Positions 26,901-40,296 of a stretch of DNA of 64,000 nucleotides are shown in pieces (position 1 is the first letter of the stretch; every line of letters starts with the position of its first letter). A program made the position numbers and the translations under genes. Below the pieces are notes generated by a model. The model searched no databases. It had not been told where the DNA came from and saw only the letters and a program-made list of their open reading frames with translations. The stretch is from NCBI GenBank assembly GCA_020698575.1, contig CM036239.1:14002263-14066262 (forward strand), read 5' to 3'. This stretch comes from Bostrychus sinensis. Lineage: Eukaryota; Chordata; Actinopteri; Gobiiformes; Eleotridae.

Positions 26901-29142
26901 GTCTCTACAAAACTTCAAAAGATGATTACCTAAAAAAAAGTAGTATAATCTGACACCCAAGTCAGCATTAAAATCCCCAATTACAAAAACACAAGTAGAG
27001 CAATTATCTTCAATAAAAGAATTCACAAATGCTAGTTTGTTTAAAAACTCATCTTCTAGTTGATATGATTCATAAGCCATGTATACATTTAAGATGGTAC
27101 ATTTCTTATCATTAAAGTTAATTTCCAAACCAAAAGGTCAATCAACATTAAGTCTCACAACTGAATTAATTTATTATTCCAAAGGATAGCCACGCCACCC
27201 AGTCCTCTGCCACGGACTGTTGTTGTGCTGAGATCTGTGGTTGATTCACCAGCACCATTAAAATCCACATGCAGTGAGTTCAATTTATCCAAGTCTTGTT
27301 TGGCAAGCCAAGTCTCTTGAAGACACGAGATGTCACACTCATTCAGGAGTTTATCAGCCACAAAGCAGCTTGATTTATCAGCAACACTGTGTCCAGTACG
27401 CAGGCCACGTGTATAAGATACAATCCAAATGTTTGTTGTTGCTATGAAAACTCACAAAGTAGGCTATACTTTTTGCTCACTGATTTTATCAATCATCCAC
27501 CAGGGCAGAGACTTTATTTACACTCCATTTGTGTTGCCATCATTATTGGTCAATCCATCCCAAAGTTGATAGATAATGCCATATTTTTATGTGCTTTAGA
27601 ATGTTTTTAGAAGTATTGTACAAAGTTTTATTTGAATAGAAGTACTTTGTCTTGTTGAGCTTGTGAGTAGAGCTGTCATCATAACTGACCATCTGATGGC
27701 AGTAGTAAAAGCCCAATCAGTCCACAAGTTATGTCTGAATCATTTACTATATGTCTTTTATTTTAGATACTGGCATGGTGATAGTTTACCATTTGACGGC
27801 CCCGGGGGAATTCTTGCCCATGCTTTTTTCCCTCGAACACACAGAGAGGGAGAGGTCCACTTTGACTATGATGAGCACTGGACAGTGGGTAATGATGTTG
27901 GTAAGGTTCCTTGAAAAAAATTTATAAAAAATAATAAATAGATAGAGCACCAGAGTTGACATTTTGTGTTTTGCCCTAATGTTTATTGTTATTTTAGGCA
28001 CAGATCTACTTCAAGTTGCAGCTCATGAGTTTGGCCATGTCCTGGGACTCCAACACTCCCTGGAGCCTGATGCTATAATGTGCCCATTCTACAGTGATAC
28101 CTACCCTGTGCAGCTCAGTGAAGATGACAAGAGGGGGATCCAGTATCTGTATGGGCCCCCAAGGCACACGACACCTGAGATTGCTGAGACCAATGAAATA
28201 GACATAGGAATGGTAAGGCAGTCACACTAGGCCAGACTTTGTCACAGTCGTACTGTAAAACTGACAGACAACTATGCCCCTGCCTCAGCCTGACGCCTGC
28301 AGATCCCACTTTGATGCTGTGTCTGTAATCAGGGGAGAACTCTTCTTCTTTAAGTCTCAGTATGTGTGGCGCATTCGCGATGGGCGACTTGAGGCTGGTT
28401 ATCCGGCTTTGGCCTCTCGTCACTGGAGAGGTATTCCTGACTACATTGATGCTGTCTATGAGGACAATTCTGGCAACATCTGGTTCTTCCAAGGTTAGTC
28501 CTCAAAAGCACTTATTATTATTATTATTATTATTATTATATTTGTATTTACATATTGTGTCCCAGGGAGGGCACACAACATCACACTAAACCACAACATG
28601 TACTACCAGGACCAAAGAGATGAAATAGGGGCAACACAAATACATAGCTAGATGTGTTTAAGCTGTGTGTTGTTATGACAGGTGAGAGCTACTGGGTGTT
28701 TGATGCTGAGAGGAAGATTACTGGGCCAGATTCAGTGCGACGACTGGGTCTACCTGTAACAGACATTCAAGCAGCTTTAAAATGGGAAGTTGGCAACGTC
28801 CAGAAAGTCTACCTCTTCAAGTCTTCATCTTATTGGTCCTTCAGTCCACTGGAAAATCGAGTTGACAATGTCCACCCCCAGACCATGCCTGAATGGAGCG
28901 GCCTACCCAGACATATAGATGCAGCATTTCAAGACAGATATGGTAAGGAAAGGATGCAGGTGTTTGAACAAGTTTGTTGAGCTGACTTGTAAAATGTCAG
29001 TATTTTGTCCCTTTTCACAGGCTATGCCAATTTTCTTAGTGGGATGCAGTATTGGAAGTTTGACCCTGTGGCATTGAAGGTGGTAGATGGCTACCCTCGC
29101 AATATTGGCATGGATTTCTTTGGATGCTCCACTTATTTATAG
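20921..29142 (+). CDS. mmp11: MMP11, stromelysin-3 (furin-activated secreted metalloprotease)
   Basis: Eight exons (20921-21013, 23524-23807, 24144-24287, 27767-27900, 27998-28212, 28268-28493, 28682-28942, 29021-29142) give 492 residues; human MMP11 has 488. In order they encode a signal peptide (1 to about 20), a prodomain with cysteine switch PRCGVPD (Cys76), and the furin site RKKR (107-110), which lets MMP11 be activated inside the secretory pathway. Next come the catalytic domain with zinc site HEFGHVLGLQH (228-238) and Met-turn Met246, a hinge, and a four-bladed hemopexin domain bounded by Cys301 and Cys488. The closing residues DFFGCSTYL match the family. The start at 20921 was chosen because it begins a clean signal peptide. 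An A11 run encodes a Lys5 tract (95-99) before the furin site. Introns 1 and 3 are long, and intron 3 is filled by LINE remnants. Teleosts have a and b copies; I cannot say which this is. Confidence 0.95.
24640..25380 (+). mobile_element. LINE 3' end remnant (L2/CR1-like), sense to mmp11, intron 3
   Basis: Plus-strand fragments look like the reverse-transcriptase C-terminal region of an APE-type LINE, broken by frameshifts: LSLNANKTKYSVF (about 24745-24783), KGYKYLGFWLDDKL (about 24914-24955) and a degraded domain of the type RTEIGKKAFCFYAPQ (about 25225-25270). The order and spacing fit the 3' third of an L2/CR1-like element. There is no intact frame and the 5' part is missing. Clade assignment rests on remembered family motifs. 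Confidence 0.55.
25393..27380 (-). mobile_element. APE-type LINE remnant, antisense in mmp11 intron 3
   Basis: On the minus strand, 27361-26304 encodes an apurinic-endonuclease-like domain in two frames: LQETWLAKQDL, GLGGVAILWNNKL, FVIGDFNADLG and a late SDHIPIS motif carrying the Ser-Asp-His typical of APE nucleases. Further along the same strand, 25781-25393 carries RT-end fragments such as FDIKYNPSKSNIMIVRSR and CCKLYAQANMLMRKF. Most of the reverse transcriptase between them is deleted or decayed. The element faces the preceding LINE remnant tail to tail, so their 3' ends nearly meet at about 25385. It is not active. Confidence 0.7.
28512..28539. repeat. (TTA)n microsatellite in mmp11 intron 6
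   Basis: Nine TTA units begin about 20 bp downstream of the exon ending at 28493. Short, pure and probably polymorphic. Confidence 0.9.
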
Positions 29143-31300
29143 GTTTGTAAACATGCGTGTAAAACACATTTATAAAATTTCATTATTAACAGACAACAGT
29201 CTTTTTTATACAAAATTCAAATATTGATTATTAATTAAAATATCAAAGGAAAGACATTGCTTATAGGCATAAATATCAACTATTGACCGATTACATTGTA
29301 ATTTATGTTACAGTGTCATTCTCTCTAAAAAATACTGTAATCAAAGTATGATCCTCCAAAAACTGTGTTGTTAGGTTCACATTTTTGTTATATGCCTGGT
29401 AATCTAGTCATTATAGGATTTTTTGAGATAAAGCAAAATGCTTCACAATATGAAACAGTTAGGTGCTGAGCAAGCTCTTAATTAGTTTGAAATATGTTTC
29501 TGTTGCCACTAAATCTGCAAACCACAGCTAAGGGATTAACCTGATGTAGGCAGCTGACATAGATAGATACTGTACTCAGGTTACAAGTGTATGTACAACA
29601 GTATCACTTGAGTTTAGGTTTCAATTAAATCCAACAGGTTTGATTGAATGAAGGTAACTTCGTATCTTTGGTTATTTCAGGTGCTAATACCTCTCCGGAG
29701 GTAACCTTATACCTCCAGTACCATACACATAAAGATAAATCCAATGACTCAATGGTCTATTTTTAGTGCTTAACATTCTGTTGAAAGTGTTTATTTCAGT
29801 GATTACTGTGAGAATGCACTGCAGCCTCAAACCACCTAAAGTAAAATATCTTTCAGTAATAAATGTCAAACAGAGCTTCATTACTGTTTTTTTTTTTTTT
29901 TTTTTTGCTTATTGTGAATGTTTTAATATTACTATGGTAATTTGTATTCAGCATGCTACTGTTTGAAACCAGTGCAGGACACTGATGATTGCATTTGTCA
30001 AATACACTGTGATATCAAGTGTAGCATTTGTATTTTTCTATATAAAAGTAGTTTTTTCAATAAACACTACAATTGTGTTTTGTATGCATTTTTATTTTAC
30101 TCTATCTCTGGACTCAACAGGAATTGTTGTTACTATACTGGTTTGTCTTTTTGCAGCATTATGCAATACTGCAATCACATAATATTTGCGATCACTGTCT
30201 TTTGTGTCATTACAAACATACATAGAAAAGTAAGACATTCACAACACCACAGCATAATCCCAAAGCATCAGTTGTCTAAAAATTATGGTAAAACACTTCA
30301 TTGCTGCTCTTTATTTTTGAATGTATCAAAAGAGTCCACTAAAACATAGATGTACAATAGAGAATGTGACAATACATGTTTCATTCATTATTTTTATGTT
30401 CATTATGTATATATGGTAAAATTAGTTCAGAAGACACAGTTTACACTACTTAACAGCAGTGTAAGTGAAGCCGGTCCAAGACTGTTAACAGTGATGCAAT
30501 GTGATGCACATTTCAAACGCAAATACCAACAGAAATAACTAGCTTTCTAGTGGAAAATGTAGTTTGAGCTACTGCTTGCACCAGCCAGCCAGACCCATTC
30601 ACTTTAGTGCTTTACCTGTGACACAAGTCACCCAAAGCACTTTACACAGAAGGGAAGGGGTATTTCATTCACTCCATATGTATGGAGTGAACCTCTCCCT
30701 ATGATGCCTTCTCAAACCAAAAATAATCTAAAACAGGGTGGGCTCTATATGTTGCTTTGTACTTCCAATTGCTTGTATTTTTATCAAATCTTGTTTATTC
30801 TGTATGTTAATACTGTACCCTGACCTACCTTATTGTAGAACAGAAAAATAAGGATGGCTGAATGGGAGACATTTCCACTTTGATACATTTTATTTTTTCA
30901 GGTATCTCTTTAGACAGCCTAATGCTTCTGGACTAAAAGTTGACCATGTACTTCTCTCAGATCTTCAAAAAGAGAATGTTAACACCTGATGTTATTTTAC
31001 CAACCACACATACTGAGTAAATACAATACAAATTTTACAATAATGTAATAAGTTTGACATAAAGGTGAAGCATTCGGATGTGAAGATCTGCATGCTGTGG
31101 TCTGTAAGCATACAGATGAGAGGATGTTTTTTTCATACACACAACTGACTGTATAAGTGGCACAGGAATTAATTTGTTGTTATCCATGTAGGCCAGCGCA
31201 AGTGTCCACAAAAAAAAATTATTGCTGACTATGCTTCACCAAAACTATGAATAAATGGGGTACAGTAACAGCAGGCTCCAGGTGAACTTCATAATGCCAT
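29143..31300. other. mmp11-smarcb1 convergent intergenic region (3' UTRs)
   Basis: mmp11 (plus) and smarcb1 (minus) converge here, so both 3' UTRs lie in this 2.1-kb stretch. I see a poly(T) run at 29887-29906 and AT-rich sequence with several ATTTA and AATAAA-like words. There is no exon-like frame, RNA gene or recognisable transposon. In human, CHCHD10 sits between MMP11 and SMARCB1; I found no CHCHD10-like CX9C coding sequence here. Confidence 0.4.
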
Positions 31301-34276
<2,976 letters not shown>

Positions 34277-34937
34277 TTTGAACTTGCTAACGAGTTAACG
34301 GTGAGTAGCCTTCTTCCCTTCAGTTGAGTTTTTGGTCTGGGATAAAAATGGGAAATCACGGATGTTTGTTTCACGTGTATTTACCACAGTACCCCTTTTA
34401 AACCGTATATGGAATAAATTGAACTTATATTAAATTAAGTTACCAATTACATACTTAAATAGGTAATGTGCCAAACCATGAAATAAAAGCGTGCCTCATC
34501 ACAAATTTATTTATTGGAACACGCAACTTGTCCGATAGTTTTAAACGCAACCACGCACTTATTCTGCTGCTAAATAATGTTCAAGGTACAAGCTATATTG
34601 CTAATTTCTGCCCCCTACTGACAACCTGCGCAAACGAGCTCCTGTTGGCATCTGGTGTTTCTACTGTACCAGCAATTCGGTAAAAAAAAACAACAAAAAA
34701 ACAATAAAACACACACATATGGAACTTAATGACCACATCATTAAAATGGTTCAACATTCATTTTATTTAAAAAAGTTATTTGTGAATTAAATATTTTGGT
34801 AAAACACAGTGATGGATAATATATTTGGTTTGTTTATTGGTAAATAAAGATATTATATTTGAACAAAATAGGAATAAATTAAGGAATATTGCTTATCTGC
34901 TGCATTTTATTGTACTGATTGATCCCCTGCCCATACA
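34277..34937. other. smarcb1 promoter side; no gene
   Basis: Upstream flank of smarcb1. No ETS or TATA word stands out close to the ATG at 34276. The stretch contains an A/C-rich simple segment at about 34681-34720 and otherwise plain AT-rich DNA. The transposon nest begins at about 34938. Confidence 0.35.
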
Positions 34938-35008
34938 GACTGGTGGAAAAGTCTCCAAAAGTCTTTAGAAATCACTTTAATGGGGACAGAACAATGGGAC
35001 AAAATGTA

Positions 35009-35236
35009 AACTACGGAAGCCATAAGCAGCCATGGATTTATAACTTTTTTTCTCCTGTTATCTTGTTATAACAATTTAATCCTTTCATTTTCCCGAGATA
35101 ATGACATAATTTACTCTATATTCTCATTACAATGAGAAAATTGTGTTGTTATCTTGGGAAAAAGAAAGACTTAAGTTGTTATAATGAGATAACGGGAGAA
35201 AAAAAAGTTATGAATCCACTTATGGCTTCCATAGTT
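35009..35236. mobile_element. Fold-back MITE inside the left terminus of the outer transposon
   Basis: A 228-bp near-palindrome. The left arm begins aactacggaagccataag and continues to gatttataacttttttt and tcctgttatc. The right arm reads gataacgggagaaaaaaaag, then ttatgaatcc and cttatggcttccatagtt. Removing it restores the sequence seen intact in the right terminus of the outer element, which proves it is an insertion. The junction is compatible with a TA target but one base is ambiguous. Confidence 0.8.
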
Positions 35237-35283
35237 AGCAGTTGTCATCCATGTTTTTATGTTAATGTAGAGTATGTTCAACA

Positions 35284-35850
35284 TACACTGCCTGGCCAAA
35301 AACAAAGTCACCACCTGGATTTAACTTAGCAGATAGGTAAGAGCCTCCCTGCAGTTGGTCAGGTCTGTGCCCAAAGAATGAGGTCAGATGACTACCTGCA
35401 TATACTGAATGACCAGGTTACTCCATCAATGGATTTTTTTCTTCACTGATGGCATGGGCTTATTCCAAGATGACAATGCCAGGATTCATCTAGCTGAAGT
35501 TGTCAAAGAGTGGTTCAGGGAGCATGAGACATCATTTTCACACATGGACTGGCCACCACAGAGTCCAGACCCTGACCCCCCGAGAATCTTTGGGATATGC
35601 TGGAGAAGATTTTACACAGTAGTCCGACACTTCCATCATCAATACAAAAAATTAATGCAATGCTGGACGGAAATAAAAGTTGCGACATTGCAGGAGCTTA
35701 TTGCAACTATGCCACAGCGAATGCATGCCGTAATCAAAACTAAAGGTCCAACAAAATACTAGTGTGTGACTTGGGGTGGCAGTCACTCCAGCACATCCCA
35801 AAGATTCTCAATGGGGTTAAGGTCTGGACTATGTGATGGCTAGTTCATTA
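35284..35850. mobile_element. Tc1-like transposon fragment with an inverted partial copy
   Basis: A Tc1-type terminal sequence (cactgcctggccaaaaac) starts at about 35287. The plus-strand frame ending at 35762 encodes the C-terminal Tc1 transposase: FQDDNARIHLAEVVKEWF, then HMDWPPQSPDPDP, then LQELIATMPQRMHAVIKTKG and TKY. The segment that normally carries the third catalytic acid (usually PDLNPIENLW) is degraded to PDPDPPRIFGICW, so the Glu is lost. Bases ~35782-35842 repeat 35546-35606 in reverse orientation, which makes a local inverted duplication. Inactive. Confidence 0.75.
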
Positions 35851-35879
35851 GTGAAATAAGGATTATTGGATTAACAGAA

Positions 35880-36790
35880 AATATGCGATATGCATCATAA
35901 TAAAATTAAACAGGTGCAAAATTTTGGGCACCGCAACAGAAGAATTTGCTTAATATTAAGCTGAGCCTCCCTTTGCCAAAATAACAGCCTTTAGATGACT
36001 CCTATAGGCTCTGACAATGTCTGGATTCTGGATGGAAGCATTTTTGTCCATTTCTCCTTACAAAACAGCTCCAGTTCAGTTAGATTTGATGGCTTTCAAG
36101 CATGGACAGCCCTCTTTAAATCAACTCAAATATTTTCAATGATATTCCAGTCTTGGGAATGTGATGGACACTCCATAACTTTATACTTCTTTCTCTGCAC
36201 GAATGCCTTTGTGGATTTTGAGCGTTTTGGGTCATTGTCTTGTTGGAAAACCCAACCCTGGCATAACTTCAACTTTGTGACTGATGCTTGAACATTGTCT
36301 TCAAGAATCTGTTGAAATTGGGTGGAATCCATCCAACTCTCAACTTTAACAAGGGCCCCAGTGCCTAAACTAGCCACACAGCCCTACAGCCACACAGCCC
36401 CACAGCCACACAGCATGATGGAACCTCCACGAAATCTGACAGTAGACAGCAAGTGTTTCCTGGAATTTTCCTGGAAGTCTCCTGGAATGCTGTGTTCTTC
36501 TATCGCCATGCATAGTGCTTATCGTTAGGACAAAATAATAAATTATAAATGTAATCATTTTTTGTCTCATCAGTCCACACTACGTTATTCCAAAATGAAT
36601 CTGGCTTTCTAAATGAGTTTTTGTCTACCTCAAGTGACTCTGTGGTGTGGCATCACCCTCCCATACAGCTGTTCTTTGTGAAAAGTGCGTTGAATTTTTG
36701 AGCCATGTACAGAAGCTCCATCTGCAGCAGGATGATGTTGTAGGTCTTTGGAGGTGATCTGTGGGTTGTCTTTAACCATTCTCACCATAT
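35880..36790 (-). mobile_element. Second Tc1-like transposon remnant, antisense
   Basis: On the minus strand, 36377-36126 encodes WMDSTQFQQILEDNVQASV, then GWVFQQDNDPKRSKS and a decayed SHSQDWNIIENI. These match the second and third catalytic blocks of Tc1/mariner transposase (QQDNDPK and the PDLNPIENLW type, with Pro-Asp-Leu changed). A plausible terminal sequence, aggtgcaaaattttgggcacc, lies near 35911-35931. The N-terminal part (about 36400-36790) is out of frame. Inactive. Confidence 0.7.
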
Positions 36791-37620
36791 TTGCACAGAC
36801 ATTTTTTTCATATTTAATTTATTTTCCTACACCTAACCTCAGAGGGGTACCCAGACTTTTTTTTGCATTTTTACATTGAAAAAATACACTCATTCTGAGT
36901 TTCAAATTCACATATTTTGTCTATATATAAATTTATAGAACCAAGATTTGTTGTGTGGTATTTTTTGAAGATATTGAATTTTAAAGAAAATATCTAAAAA
37001 AGTGTCAAGTGTCATCCACCTCAGACATACTCTATATAACATAAAAACATGGATGACAGCTGCTAACATTTTGTCCCCACCAATGTGATTTTTTCTGACT
37101 TTGCCACCAGTCTAATACACATTATAATTTTTGTATGAATCTTTTTCTACATTTGATTTTACTTGTCTGTTCTTAAAGTCAGAATAAAACCAGGGCATCG
37201 CTTGCCACACAGATTTATTATTTATAAAAGTGAAATGGAAAAAATGCACTTGCCATCTGAACAGATATTTTTCAATAACATTAAGCTGCTGTAATTCTTC
37301 ATGTATTTCATCAGTACTTTTGATGAAGACCAGACATCACCAAGCCAAAAAGCTCACCATTCACAGTTCTTTAAAAAGCTTGAATTCTCTCTAATAGTCA
37401 TGGAGCATCAATCTGGCATCAAGAAGAGTTTCTCAGGATGATTTAGGCCCATTTACAAAGACAACAGATGGTTACTCCCAAATAAGTTCTGGCTGGTTTG
37501 GCATTCACCGTGCAGAACTTAACAAACATGTCATGAACAAAGACCATGTTTGTCCCTTCCTCTTGTTGAGGGAATGTCTGTGGAAGTGACCCTAAAACCA
37601 GGGATGGCACAGAGGGTTGT

Positions 37621-40095
37621 TTAGCCTCCAAGTCGCTGTCCCTCTCCCCAGGCGAATCCTCCAGGGCGCTCTTCTGGCAGAGGATTATAGTTGGCATCTT
37701 CCTCTGGAGTGTCAAAAAGCATCTTTCTGAAAAAATATATACAAAAATATATAAAGACACACAGTTTTATTTTTACTCATGTCATTATATTTTTTTTTAT
37801 GTCACCAGATTTTATAACAAAACAGTGCAATTGCAATGTTGAAGGGCAATGTCTATGTGCAATAATAACTTTTGAAAACATTTTGTTGAGACTAACATGA
37901 TGGATGGGGTCTTCAACCACCGTCCACCACCAGGCTGGTTTGGAAAAACATCTTCCAGAAAGTAGTACACATGTCCAACAGCAATACCTTATGAAAAGAA
38001 AAAGAACACTTTAATACAAGCACTATTCTGTATCTACCTATTGTCAGATTAAAAAATAATATGAAGGACCAACCTAAAAGATCCACAATAATAGAGTTCC
38101 CCAGAAGAAGTGAGAACCCCATCAGCACCCAGGGCAGGAAAGGTGCCTGGAAATTGAGCAGGCCGAAGAAATTCATGCGAACATTGGGGTTTCTTCTGCT
38201 CCACACGTATACCAGCATAATAGTAAATGCTTGGCCCAGGAAAACCAGGCTCACAAATGTGCCAAATATCTAAAACCTTGTTAAAGATCAATGATAGTAA
38301 ACAGCTGCTAAAAACTTGAATGCACTGAGAGTTACATAACACAACATGCATACTAACAGTTAGGTGGTTAAAAAGTTGAGGCTGAGCCATGCATATCAAA
38401 TGTTTAATTGAAAGGGATACAGTCATCAGTAGCCCACCAAAAAGGAACATGAAGACAAAGTCAGCCGTTCGCCCCCTGAAAGAGCCCTCTTCGAGCATTC
38501 GACAATATCTGTATCTGAAATTCATTGTTAAGGCAAAATACACAAATACATGGGGACATTTATTAAAAATCATACAAAAGTAATCCTTAAGATTTTTCAA
38601 ATCTATCTACTACACTGACATTGTCCAATAAAGGTTAAATGCCTACAATTAAATATACAAATCTTGAGAAAAAAAACAGTTTGGGCAGTGCACACAATAA
38701 AAAGGATACAAAAATATCATGTTGAATAGAAAATTGAAGCCAACAGGACCAAAAAAGAGAAAGTTGGTTATTAGTCGCCATACCTGTAGAAACAAAAGGG
38801 AATTTACATGTAGCACATGTATTATATTTGATAACAGCTGATCTTCAATTACTCACTTGATAATTTCTTAAAATCAAATCTGGATTGAAGTATAGCTGGA
38901 AGGGTGTGATGATCTCTAGTTGCTACAAAGGGCAAAAAATAATATATTAGCATCACACCACGTCAAGTCAGACTGCAGTAGAGAACATGTTATACCAAGT
39001 GAAAAGCAGCTCTATACAGTTAAAAAGACACCCATTGGCTCTGTCCCTGTTAGTCCTCTCCAGAGTGTTTTACAAAAGATGTGTAGCATTAACAAAACAA
39101 AGTCATCAGTTGGCTAGTAGTCTTCTGCAACCATCATTTAACTTACATTATAGAAGAGTTACTGTCAACATTACCAACAAATGGTCTTAATCTGACCATA
39201 AACCCAACAGAACAAATTTTCAAGAATATCTTAATGAATCTTTTAATTGTAAATAAAAATGAAACAATAGCAGTTTAGTATGTTTTGTTCTGTGGGCCAA
39301 CCAATACATTATTTCAACAATAAACTATAGGGGCGTGTCTGTCACTTTGTAAACCACTCAGCGTGCGCCACTGTTTCTGAAACTGCCGACCAGCCAATGG
39401 ATTTACAGTACCTGTCACTGATGCAAAAAGGTCTACAGTCTTTCATATGCAAAATATGGGACAATGCTGAGTTGGACCGCATGTATTATTAAGATAATAC
39501 ATTTTATAGACACATGCTTAAAAAACAACAACAAAAAAAAAACAAACTTTGAGAATGTAATAACAATAACAGATTTGCACAGAGGTGAAGATAACATAAT
39601 GTGGTTTGGCATTAACAATACAGTACGGGCTTTATGTTTTAAAAGTTGGACTGAGCAACCCTAAAACCTACTCTAACACTTAGCCACTAAATTAATTTAT
39701 TTAGGTTTAATGATGTCATCTTAACACACAGCTAGTGCTAGTCTTAACAAAAGCCTTCACTTGTCTTCGCGCAATTTTGATAATGAATAATGATTAAATG
39801 GTGATCTGAAAGTATTCATTGTTTAAACATCATGTACGTTTATTCGCTTGTAGCCTACACGGGTTTCGGACACGTAACGTTTCCCCTCTTGTTGCTGGGG
39901 CTAAGCCACTGAGCTAACATGAAAATAAAAACGTTTCGTTAAGCCCACTTCACTAAAAGATAGCTGTGCCAAAAACCTCGTAAAAACACAAAATTGTCTT
40001 ACCACTGCAGCAGTTGTGAGGACACAGGCTGTGGTATAAGCCCTGGTAACAACAGGAATCTGTAAATACTCCTGCTGTAAGGTCTGGTAAGCCAT
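37621..40095 (-). CDS. derl3: Derlin-2/3, ER-associated degradation channel component
   Basis: Derlins are rhomboid-fold pseudoproteases in the ER membrane that help move misfolded proteins to the cytosol with p97/VCP. Seven exons, right to left: 40095-40003, 38922-38857, 38783-38710, 38514-38421, 38269-38074, 37987-37897, 37726-37621. They total 720 nt, giving 239 residues, the Derlin-2 length. The start MAYQTLQQEYLQIPVVTRAY, the WR motif (VWRLITNFLFFGP), the block RYCRMLEEGSFRGRTADFVF and the membrane segment FLPWVLMGFSLLLGNSIIVD are diagnostic. The C terminus ends PGGFAWGEGQRLGG, a p97-binding SHP box. The neighbours (mmp11, smarcb1) match the human DERL3 locus, but the acidic/SHP tail is like DERL2, so the symbol follows synteny and is provisional. 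Confidence 0.9.
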
Positions 40096-40219
40096 TTTGG
40101 ACTGAAACAGAAAGCACTTCCGGCACTTTCATGACACGTCATTTCAGAGACCAGAGACTGTGGTGCGTTGAAAGACGTCGGATATTACAACAATATAATA
40201 ATAATTATAAAACCACAAA

Positions 40220-40296
<77 letters not shown>

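Larger units (their letters stand above)
34938..37115. mobile_element. DNA transposon with long inverted termini, containing other transposons
   Basis: The right end (37030-37113: gtatactc-like tatataac, aaaaacatggatgacagctg, cattttgtcccc, ccaccagtct) is the reverse complement of the left end. The left end is itself cut in two: 34938-35008 (agactggtgga ... gggacaaaatg) and 35237-35278 (agcagttgtcatccatgttt ... gagtatgtt). The termini are therefore about 85-110 bp long. The left one is interrupted by a fold-back MITE at 35009-35236. The interior is replaced by two or more Tc1 fragments. No transposase belonging to the outer element is seen, so its superfamily is unknown. Confidence 0.7.

Noticed and set aside
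29942..30349. 135-codon plus-strand frame downstream of mmp11
   Set aside because: No family signature, AT-rich composition, and it lies in the expected 3' UTR.
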